Part shown: piece by piece, positions 5,870 through 11,862 of the stretch | Numbering within the stretch: position 1 is the stretch's first letter | How the letters are laid out: each line of letters starts with the position of its first letter | From: Massilia sp. | Lineage (GTDB): Bacteria > Pseudomonadota > Gammaproteobacteria > Burkholderiales > Burkholderiaceae_D | Assembly: GCA_003520365.1 (NCBI GenBank) | Contig: DOUW01000387.1 | Location: forward strand, 1 to 11,862 | DNA: 11,862 bases | Direction of reading: 5' to 3' | Made by a program: the position numbers and the translations under genes | The notes under the pieces: generated by a model | Told to the model about the DNA's origin: nothing | Seen by the model: only the letters and a program-made list of their open reading frames with translations | Database searches by the model: none

Positions 5870-5981
5870 GTCCGTTCTTGGCCGATTGCAGACATTGTGC
5901 AAGGCCCAGTTTACGCACTTTATTGCTCTTATGGCAAGTTCAACTTCCCTCAGCCGCCCTTGGTCCAGCCCGGATTCTGCG
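5870..5981 (-). repeat. 24-nt repeat unit plus full repeat tail, copy 2
   Basis: A 24-nt unit (5870-5893, GTCCGT, centre TCTTGGCCGATT, GCAGAC) is followed by the longest version of the tail. Positions 5912-5981 match 364-433 at 64 of 70. Positions 5894-5937 match 2851-2889 more loosely. Read on the minus strand, TTGCCA (5937-5932) and TAAACT (5913-5908) with an 18-bp spacer, or TTGAAC and TAAAGT with 15 bp, could drive the gene starting at 5846. The right end stops 52 bp before the polA ATG, so the repeat also marks the boundary of the island. Confidence 0.8.
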
Positions 5982-6033
5982 ATAATGCCTGTCACTTTCG
6001 GCCACCCGGCCAGCTCCACTATTCATTCCCATT

Positions 6034-8772
6034 ATGCAAAATACCCTGCTGCTCGTTGACGGCTCCAGCTACCTCTACCGCGCCTACCACGCGCTGCCCG
6101 ACCTGCGCAGCCCCGACGGCTTCCCGACCGGGGCCATGCACGGCATGGTCAACATGCTGCGCCGCCTGCGCGCCGACTATCCGGCTGCCTACATCGCCTG
6201 CGTATTCGACGCCAAAGGCAAGACCTTCCGCGACGACATGTATCCCGAGTACAAGGCGACGCGCGCGTCGATGCCGGAAGACCTGGGCAAGCAGATCGGC
6301 CCGATCCACGAGGCGGTGCGCCACCTGGGCTGGCCGATCCTGATGGTCGAGGGCGTGGAGGCGGACGACGTGATCGGCACCCTGGCGGTGCAGGCCGCAG
6401 CGAAGGGCATGAACACCATCGTCTCGACCGGCGACAAGGACCTGGCCCAGCTGGTGAACGACAAGGTCACCCTGATCAACACGATGAGCAACGAGAAGCT
6501 CGACGAAGCCGGCGTGCTGGCCAAGTTCGGCGTGGCGCCGAACCGCATCATCGATTACCTGACCCTGATCGGCGACACCGTCGACAACGTGCCGGGCGTG
6601 AGCAAGTGCGGCCCGAAGACGGCCCTGAAATGGCTGACCCTGCATGGCTCGCTCGACGGCGTGATGGAAAACGCCCACAGCATTGGCGGCGCGGTCGGCG
6701 AGAACCTGCGCTCGGCGCTGGAGTGGCTGCCCAAGGGCCGCGAACTGATCACCGTCAAAACGGACTGCGACCTGGTGAACCACGTGGTGTCGATCGAGGA
6801 AAGCCTGGTCGGCCGGCCCGAAGACAAGGACGCGCTGCGGGAGTTCTTCCAGCGCTATGGCTTCAAGACCATGCTGCGCGAACTGTCGCAAGGTCCTGGC
6901 GTGGGCGCACCGGCGCTGAACTCCCCGGAAGGCGCGCAGGACACGCTGCCCGGCATGCCCATCATCAAGGGTGACTACGAACTGGTCACGACCTGGGAGC
7001 AGCTGGATAAATGGCTGGCCCTGGCCGACGCCGCCGAACTGACCTCGGTCGACACCGAGACCACCTCGCTCGACCCGATGACGGCGCAGATGGTGGGCAT
7101 TTCGCTGTCGGTGGAAGCGGGCAAGGGCGCCTACATCCCGGTGGCGCACCGCTACGCCGGCGTGCCGGAGCAATTGCCGCGCGAAGAAGTGCTGGAACGC
7201 ATGCGCGGCTGGCTGGAGAATCCGGACAAGCCCAAGCTCGGCCAGAACCTGAAGTACGACATGCACATCTTTAACAACCATGGCGTGACGCTGAAAGGCA
7301 TCGTGCACGACACGCTGCTGCAGTCCTACGTGTTCGAATCGCACAAGCCGCACGACATGGACACGATGGCGATGCGCCATCTCGGCTACACCACGATTCC
7401 CTTCGTGGACGTCTGCGGCAAGGGCGCCAACATGATCTGCTTCGACCAGGTCGAGCTGGAGCGCGCCAAGGAATACGCGGCCGAGGATTCCGACATCACG
7501 CTGCGCCTGCACCAGACCATGCTGCCGCACGTGGAAAAGGATGCGGGCCTGACCTTCATCTACAAGAACATCGAGCTGCCGACCCAGATCGTGCTGCAGA
7601 AGATCGAACGCAACGGCGTGCTGATCGACACCGCGAAGCTCGATGCGCAGTCGCGCGAGATCGGTGCGCGCCTCATGGAGCTGGAGCAGCAGGCGTATGA
7701 ACTGGCCGGCGGCCAGTTCAACCTGGGTTCGCCCAAGCAGATCGGCGAGATCTTCTTCGGCAAACTGCAGCTCCCGGTGATCAAGAAGACCGCCACCGGC
7801 GCGCCCTCGACCGACGAAGAGGTGTTGCAGAAGCTGGCCGAGGACTTCCCGCTGCCGAAGGTCCTGCTCGAACACCGCGGCCTGGCCAAGCTGAAGTCGA
7901 CCTATACCGACAAGCTCCCTAAAATGGTCAACCAGGACACCGGCCGCGTGCACACCAACTACGCGCAGGCCGTGGCGATCACCGGCCGCCTGGCCTCGAA
8001 CGATCCGAACCTGCAGAACATCCCCGTGAGGACAAGCGAAGGCCGCCGCATCCGCGAAGCCTTCGTCGCGCCGCCGGGCAGCGTGATCGTCTCGGCCGAC
8101 TACTCGCAGATCGAGCTGCGCATCATGGCCCACATCTCGGGCGACGAGGCGATGCTGAAGGCCTTCGCGGAAGGCGAGGACATCCACCGCGCCACCGCCG
8201 CCGAGATCTTCGGCATCGCGCCGGACGAGGTGCAGTCCGAGCAGCGCCGCTACGCCAAGGTCATCAACTTCGGCCTGATCTACGGCATGAGCGCCTTCGG
8301 CCTGGCCCAGAACCTGCAGATCGAACGCGCGGCGGCTGCCAACTACATCGAGCGCTACTTCGCGCGCTTCTCGGGCGTGAAGCAGTACATGGATGAGACG
8401 CGCATGGCGGCGAAAGCGCGCGGCTTTGTGGAGACCGTGTTCGGCCGCCGCTTGTGGCTGCCCGAGATCAATTCCGGCAACGGCCCGCGCCGCGCCGGCG
8501 CCGAACGCGCGGCGATCAACGCGCCGATGCAGGGCACCGCGGCCGACCTGATCAAGCTGGCGATGATCGCGGTGCAGGGCTGGCTCGAAGCCGAAAAGCT
8601 CGGCACGCGGATGGTCATGCAGGTGCACGACGAACTGGTGCTCGAAGTGCCGGAAGGCGAGCTGGAACTGGTCAAGCAGAAGCTGCCGGAACTGATGGCG
8701 GGCGTGGCCCAGCTGAAGGTGCCGCTGGTGGCCGAGACCGGCGTTGGCAGCAACTGGGAAGAAGCGCACTGA
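6034..8772 (+). CDS. polA: DNA polymerase I (912 aa)
   Basis: This is the repair and Okazaki-fragment-processing polymerase, with all three domains in order. The 5'-nuclease domain spans about residues 1-290 (LLLVDGSSYLYRAYHAL, FDAKGKTFRDDMYPEYKA, GVEADDVIGTLA, GDTVDNVPGV). The 3'-5' exonuclease is at about 315-500 with Asp340 and Glu342 in SVDTETTSLDP, then LGQNLKYDMHIF and YAAEDSDITLRLH, so proofreading looks intact. The polymerase has motif A at Asp689 (SADYSQIELR), motif B around Lys742 (RRYAKVINFGLIYG) and motif C with His865-Asp866-Glu867 (MQVHDELVLEVPEG). The length is typical (E. coli 928). GATAAT at 5981-5986 may be the -10. No strong Shine-Dalgarno is visible. A 7-bp hairpin (AGAAGCG/CGCTTCT) straddles the stop codon. 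Confidence 0.99.
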   Translation: MQNTLLLVDGSSYLYRAYHALPDLRSPDGFPTGAMHGMVNMLRRLRADYPAAYIACVFDAKGKTFRDDMYPEYKATRASMPEDLGKQIGPIHEAVRHLGWPILMVEGVEADDVIGTLAVQAAAKGMNTIVSTGDKDLAQLVNDKVTLINTMSNEKLDEAGVLAKFGVAPNRIIDYLTLIGDTVDNVPGVSKCGPKTALKWLTLHGSLDGVMENAHSIGGAVGENLRSALEWLPKGRELITVKTDCDLVNHVVSIEESLVGRPEDKDALREFFQRYGFKTMLRELSQGPGVGAPALNSPEGAQDTLPGMPIIKGDYELVTTWEQLDKWLALADAAELTSVDTETTSLDPMTAQMVGISLSVEAGKGAYIPVAHRYAGVPEQLPREEVLERMRGWLENPDKPKLGQNLKYDMHIFNNHGVTLKGIVHDTLLQSYVFESHKPHDMDTMAMRHLGYTTIPFVDVCGKGANMICFDQVELERAKEYAAEDSDITLRLHQTMLPHVEKDAGLTFIYKNIELPTQIVLQKIERNGVLIDTAKLDAQSREIGARLMELEQQAYELAGGQFNLGSPKQIGEIFFGKLQLPVIKKTATGAPSTDEEVLQKLAEDFPLPKVLLEHRGLAKLKSTYTDKLPKMVNQDTGRVHTNYAQAVAITGRLASNDPNLQNIPVRTSEGRRIREAFVAPPGSVIVSADYSQIELRIMAHISGDEAMLKAFAEGEDIHRATAAEIFGIAPDEVQSEQRRYAKVINFGLIYGMSAFGLAQNLQIERAAAANYIERYFARFSGVKQYMDETRMAAKARGFVETVFGRRLWLPEINSGNGPRRAGAERAAINAPMQGTAADLIKLAMIAVQGWLEAEKLGTRMVMQVHDELVLEVPEGELELVKQKLPELMAGVAQLKVPLVAETGVGSNWEEAH

Positions 8773-8819
8773 CGCTTCTGCATCGGGGCAGGGCGGTTCG
8801 TTCGCGGCCGCCCGGCCTG

Positions 8820-8978
8820 TGCGTATCACCGCGTGGGCAGCGTGCGCGGTGCGGCAACTCATGTCGTTCGGTGGAGCTGCCCACCCTACGCTGGGCCGGC
8901 CGCGGACCGTAGGGTGGGCAGCTTCACCGCGAACGAAGCACAGCCGCACCGTCGGCGCTGCCCACGCGGCGATACGCG
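8820..8978. repeat. Large inverted repeat (71-nt arms) of GTAGGGTGGGC type
   Basis: This occupies most of the 318-bp gap after polA. Arms at 8820-8890 and 8908-8978 are near-perfect reverse complements around a 17-nt GC-rich loop. Within each arm GTGGGCAGC and GCTGCCCAC also pair, so each arm alone can fold. The CCCACCCTACG end and its complement CGTAGGGTGGG are shared with the repeats at 11462-11862. It could serve as a transcription terminator for polA. The rest of the gap (8979-9090) holds only the leader of the next gene. Confidence 0.85.
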
Positions 8979-9049
8979 CCCCCGAACTACCCGCGCCCGC
9001 ACTGCACCCATGAATACGCGCGCGTACAGCATGCGCCATCCGTTCATAC

Positions 9050-9081
9050 CGCTGGTAAGATAGTCAACCTTACAACCAGCG
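9050..9081 (+). promoter_or_regulatory. Dyad / leader hairpin before the hydrolase gene
   Basis: CGCTGG plus TAAG on the left pairs with CTTA plus CCAGCG on the right, with a small bulge, over 32 bp directly upstream of the ribosome-binding site (GGAGGG at 9085-9090). It could be a regulator operator or an RNA leader hairpin. No strong promoter could be assigned. Confidence 0.4.
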
Positions 9082-9096
9082 ACCGGAGGGATGCAC

Positions 9097-9981
9097 ATGA
9101 AGGATCTCGTACAAGACGGCGACAGCCTCGTTGCCAGCACGGCGTTCGAAGACGGCGTCGATCGCCGCGTGTTCTTGAAAGCGGCGGTCGGCAGCGGCTT
9201 CGCGGCCGCGACCCTGCCGGTCGTGGCGCAGTCGCTGATCCAGACCGACACCGCCGGCCTCTCCGCCGGCGACCACATCATCGTCATCGACGGCCAGGAC
9301 GTGCCGGTCTACCGCGCCCAGCCCGAGGGCCGGACCAACCTGCCCATGATCCTGGTGATCTCCGAGATCTTCGGCGTGCACGAACACATCAAGGACGTGG
9401 CGCGCCGCTTCGCCAAGGCCGGCTACCTGGCCATCGCGCCGGACCTGTTCGTGCGCCAGGGCGACGCCACCAAGGTCAGCAACATCGCCGACCTGATGAA
9501 GGACATCGTCTCGAAGACCCCGGATGCCCAGGTCATGTCCGACCTCGACACCGTCGTCACCTGGGCCAAGCAGCGCGGCGGCGACATCGAGCGGCTCGGC
9601 ATCACCGGTTTCTGCTGGGGCGGCCGCATCACCTGGCTGTATGCTGCGCACAATCCGAAGGTCAAGGCCGGTGTGGCCTGGTACGGCCGCCTGACGGGCG
9701 ACGCGACGCCGAACTCGCCCAAGCACCCGGTCGACGTGGCCCAGGGCCTGAAGGTGCCGGTGCTCGGCCTGTACGGCGCCAAGGACACCGGCATTCCGCT
9801 GGCCTCGGTCGAGCGCATGAAGGAGCAGCTCGGGAAGGGCAACAGCCGCTCGGAGTTCGTGGTCTACCCGAACTCCGGCCACGCCTTCCATGCGGACTAC
9901 CGCCCGAGCTACAACGAAGCCGATGCGAAGGATGGCTGGAAGCGCGCGCTCAACTGGTTCGCGAAGCACGGCGTCGCCTGA
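9097..9981 (+). CDS. Tat-exported dienelactone hydrolase family protein (294 aa)
   Basis: This is an alpha/beta hydrolase of the dienelactone hydrolase (DLH) family, whose members hydrolyse cyclic or activated esters. Numbering is from ATG 9097. That start is preferred over 9091 because GGAGGG lies 6 nt before it but touches 9091. A twin-arginine signal is present (DRRVFLK at 22-28, then a hydrophobic stretch AAVGSGFAAATLPVVAQ), so the enzyme is probably exported folded to the periplasm. ISEIFGVHEHIKDVARR holds the family glutamate. The nucleophile elbow GFCWGG has Cys173, the acid is Asp230 (GAKDTGIP) and the base is His262 (NSGHAF), giving a complete Cys-Asp-His triad. Cytosolic DLHs are about 235 residues; the extra length is the signal region. 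The substrate is unknown, and no chlorocatechol genes are nearby. Confidence 0.92.
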   Translation: MKDLVQDGDSLVASTAFEDGVDRRVFLKAAVGSGFAAATLPVVAQSLIQTDTAGLSAGDHIIVIDGQDVPVYRAQPEGRTNLPMILVISEIFGVHEHIKDVARRFAKAGYLAIAPDLFVRQGDATKVSNIADLMKDIVSKTPDAQVMSDLDTVVTWAKQRGGDIERLGITGFCWGGRITWLYAAHNPKVKAGVAWYGRLTGDATPNSPKHPVDVAQGLKVPVLGLYGAKDTGIPLASVERMKEQLGKGNSRSEFVVYPNSGHAFHADYRPSYNEADAKDGWKRALNWFAKHGVA

Positions 9982-10013
9982 GCCGAGCGTAAGCACGAGC
10001 GCCGCCGCACGTT

Positions 10014-10048
10014 TGGCAGCCGGGAAAGGTACAATGCCCGGCTTGCCA
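10014..10048 (+). promoter_or_regulatory. Hairpin with embedded -10-like box before the ZIP gene
   Basis: TGGCA plus GCCGGG (10014-10024) pairs with CCCGGC plus TGCCA (10037-10048), with one bulged T: 11 bp around a 12-nt loop. No T-run follows, so it is a poor intrinsic terminator. The loop carries TACAAT (10030-10035), a good -10 box, but no clear -35 lies 16-18 bp upstream. It is either the end of the hydrolase transcript or the promoter and operator of the transporter. Confidence 0.45.
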
Positions 10049-10079
10049 AGCGCAGCACGTCCAGAACAAGAGGCTTCAA

Positions 10080-10850
10080 ATCGACCCGATCCTAATCTCC
10101 ATCCTGCTGGCGACCCTCGTCGCCGGCGTCGTCAGCATCTCGGCCGCGGCATTATTCTCGTTCACGCTGCTCTCCAAAATGGTGGAGCGGCTGGTGAGCC
10201 TGTCCGTCGGCATCATGCTGTCGACGTCGCTGCTGCACGCGCTGCCCGAGGCCTTCGATTCCGGGGCGAGTCCGCAGAAGCTGTTTGCGACCCTGCTGGC
10301 CGGCCTGCTGACCTTCTTCCTGCTCGAGAAAGTGGCGCTGCTGCGCCACTCGCACCACCACGAGGGCGACGGCCACCACCATGCCCATGGCCATGATAAG
10401 CACGCGGCCGGCAAGTCGGGCTGGATGATCCTGATCGGCGACGGCATGCACAACTTCACCGACGGCATCCTGATCGCGGCGGCCTTCCTGGCCAACCCCG
10501 AGCTGGGCATCGTCACCGCGCTGGCGATCGTCGCGCACGAGATCCCGACCGAGATCGGCGACTTCATCGTGCTGCTCAACGCCGGCTTCTCGCGCCTGCG
10601 CGCCTACATCTTCAACCTGCTGTGCAGCCTGCTGGCGGTGGCGGGCGGCCTGCTCGGCTACTTCACCCTCGACCGCGCCAGCGGCCTGATTCCCTACGTG
10701 CTGGTGTTCGCCTCCTCGGGCTTCATCTACATCGCGGTGAGCGACCTGATGCCACAGATGCAGCGCCGCGCGACGGTCAAGGAATCGATCCCGCAGGTGC
10801 TGCTGATCTCCCTTGGCGTGATCATCGTCCTGTTCCTGACCGGACGCTGA
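10080..10850 (+). CDS. ZIP family divalent metal transporter, apparent ATC start (256 aa)
   Basis: ZIP proteins move zinc or other divalent metals into the cytoplasm. The first canonical start in frame is ATG 10179, but that would remove the first membrane helix. In-frame coding continues upstream (DPILISILLATLVAGVV, then SAAALFSF), exactly like the N-terminus of bacterial ZIPs, and ends in ATC at 10080. AAGAGG lies 6 nt before that ATC, which is ideal spacing. Between the stop at 9990 and 10179 no ATG, GTG or TTG occurs in frame. Metal-site motifs are HNFTDG in helix 4 and HEIPTE in helix 5. A His-rich cytoplasmic loop (HSHHHEGDGHHHAHGHDKH) sits between helices 3 and 4. About eight helices are predicted. 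The start is either a rare AUC codon or a sequence error for ATG. Confidence 0.88.
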   Translation: MDPILISILLATLVAGVVSISAAALFSFTLLSKMVERLVSLSVGIMLSTSLLHALPEAFDSGASPQKLFATLLAGLLTFFLLEKVALLRHSHHHEGDGHHHAHGHDKHAAGKSGWMILIGDGMHNFTDGILIAAAFLANPELGIVTALAIVAHEIPTEIGDFIVLLNAGFSRLRAYIFNLLCSLLAVAGGLLGYFTLDRASGLIPYVLVFASSGFIYIAVSDLMPQMQRRATVKESIPQVLLISLGVIIVLFLTGR

Positions 10851-10890
10851 TGTTTCAGAGTGGGCCGCTCATATCGGCAAGGAGGCTGTC

Positions 10891-11430
10891 ATGAAAAGCT
10901 ATCGCTGGATACCGGAAGACGATCCGGGTATGGAGCACCTGGCGCTGCGCCAGGAAGACGACATGATCATCGCCCAGGGCGTGGTGATCGGCGGCCGCTT
11001 CGGCGCCGACTACGGCGCCAGCTATACCATTCGTTGCGACGCCGCCTGGCGCGTGCGCCATGCCCGCGTCGAGGTGGCCGGTGGAGGTGTGCTGGAATTG
11101 TTCGCCGACGGGCAGGGCGCCTGGCAGGGCGTTGACGGCGCGCCCATCGCGGAGCTGGCCGGCTGCATCGATATCGATCTCACCGCCAGCTGTTTCACGA
11201 ACACCTTGCCGATCCGGCGCCTCGGCAAGGCGCTGGACGAACGCCAGGCAATCGATGTCGCCTATGTGCGTATTCCCGACCTGACGGTGGAAAAGGCGGA
11301 GCAGGCTTACAGCCGGCTTGGCGCGAACCGGTACCGCTACGAAGGCGTTGCGAACGGTTTCCAGGCCGAGCTGGAAGTCGATGAGGATGGGCTCGTGGTG
11401 CGTTATCCCGGCTTGTTCCGCCGCGCCTGA
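10891..11430 (+). CDS. Putative glycolipid-binding domain protein (179 aa)
   Basis: The sequence resembles the Pfam Glycolipid_bind family (formerly DUF1089), about 180 residues and named for structural similarity to lipid-binding proteins. The true ligand is not established. Family-like features are the early MEHLALRQEDDMIIAQGVVIGG strand pair, YTIRCDAAWRVRHARVEV, the DIDLTASCFTNTLPIRRL segment with the conserved T-x-N-T-L-P-I-R-R-L core, then DVAYVRIPDLTVEKAEQAYSRL and a C-terminal VVRYPGLFRR. There is no signal peptide, so it should be cytoplasmic. The start is well supported: AAGGAGG lies 5 nt before the ATG. It follows the ZIP gene on the same strand with 40 bp between, so the two could be co-transcribed, but no functional link is obvious. 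REPIN-like repeats begin 32 bp after its stop. Confidence 0.88.
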   Translation: MKSYRWIPEDDPGMEHLALRQEDDMIIAQGVVIGGRFGADYGASYTIRCDAAWRVRHARVEVAGGGVLELFADGQGAWQGVDGAPIAELAGCIDIDLTASCFTNTLPIRRLGKALDERQAIDVAYVRIPDLTVEKAEQAYSRLGANRYRYEGVANGFQAELEVDEDGLVVRYPGLFRRA

Positions 11431-11461
11431 ATCGGTCGCACCCGGTTTCCCGAATTGTTTG

Positions 11462-11862
11462 GTAGGGTGGGCACTTGTGCCCACGCGGTACGACGTTCGA
11501 TTGGTCGAAACCTGTCCGTCGCTGCGCGGGTGCGGGTTGCAAGCGTACGACCGCGTGGGCTCGAGAGCCCACCCTACGGAGTATGACCTGTGATCGGGGG
11601 TGTAGGGTGGGGACTTGTCCCCACGCGGTACGACGCTCGATTAGTCGAAATCTGGCCGGTCGCTGCGCGGGGACGGTAGGGTTTGCAAGAATACGACCGC
11701 GTGGGCTCAAGAGCCCACCCTACGGAGTACGACCTGTGATCGGGGGTGTCGGGTGGGGACTTGTCCCCACGCGCTACGACGCTCGATTAGTCGAAATCTG
11801 GCCGGTCGCTGCGCGGGGAGGGTGGGGTATGCAAGAGTACGACCGCGTGGGCTCGAGAGCCC
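11462..11862. repeat. Tandem array of three REPIN-like units, cut by window edge
   Basis: Units lie at 11462-11577, 11602-11723 and 11748-11862 (incomplete), joined by nearly identical 24-nt spacers. Each complete unit opens with GTAGGGTGGG and closes with CCCACCCTAC, and has a hairpin near each end. The left hairpin is GTGGGCAC-TT-GTGCCCAC in unit 1 and GTGGGGAC-TT-GTCCCCAC in units 2 and 3. The right hairpin is GTGGGCTC-GA/AA-GAGCCCAC. Two inverted hairpin repeats joined by a linker is the layout of REPINs, which are mobilised by RAYT (IS200-like) transposases elsewhere in a genome. No RAYT gene is in this window. The 32 bp between the preceding stop and the array, and the array itself, hold no gene. 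Confidence 0.85.

Noticed and set aside
5837..6019. A 60-codon minus-strand frame, and plus-strand YGKFNFPQPPLVQP peptides, across the repeat tail
   Set aside because: The peptides recur at 343-460 and 5897-5990 only because the DNA repeat recurs. The frames cross into polA or end arbitrarily, and the differences between copies do not favour synonymous sites in an obvious way.
6019..9039. A 1006-codon open frame antisense to polA
   Set aside because: It mirrors polA codon by codon, is dominated by His, Arg, Asp, Val and Leu as expected from antisense of GC-rich codons, and shows no domain. polA on the other strand has every catalytic motif.

Overview
The window looks like chromosomal DNA of a GC-rich betaproteobacterium, most likely Oxalobacteraceae and close to Massilia. 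This rests on overall impression: strongly GC-biased third positions, a polA product of betaproteobacterial type, and families of short GTAGGGTGGGC hairpin repeats between genes. No rRNA or tRNA is present, so the genus is an inference.

The window has three parts. (1) Positions 1-2125 hold a small uncharacterised gene (minus strand), then a divergent pair: a LysR-type regulator (minus) and an NfsB-like nitroreductase (plus), sharing a 97-bp control region. (2) Positions about 2366-5981 look like an accessory island. Its base composition is visibly less GC-rich, and every gene is on the minus strand: a four-helix membrane protein, a complete hipBA toxin-antitoxin operon, an uncharacterised gene broken by a one-base frameshift, and a secreted DUF6624-like protein. 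The gaps between these genes carry 24-nt palindromes (GTCYGC, 12-nt centre, GCRGAC). Several sit at an exact 34-bp pitch, and a longer repeat tail recurs beside three genes. (3) Positions 6034-11430 are core-like and all on the plus strand: polA, a Tat-exported dienelactone-hydrolase-family enzyme, a ZIP metal transporter whose real start appears to be ATC, and a putative glycolipid-binding-domain protein. Two hairpin-repeat clusters are present here: a 71-nt-arm inverted repeat after polA, and a three-unit REPIN-like array that runs off the right edge.

Only some genes clearly work together. HipB and HipA form one autoregulated operon. Four 17-bp operators lie exactly 26 bp apart over a good sigma-70 promoter. 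The LysR regulator probably controls the neighbouring nitroreductase. The remaining plus-strand genes look like independent units.

The most unusual signals are the phased 24-nt palindromes that frame the island genes like cassettes, the four 26-bp-phased HipB operators, the ATC start of the ZIP transporter, and the REPIN-like array with a compensatory stem change.
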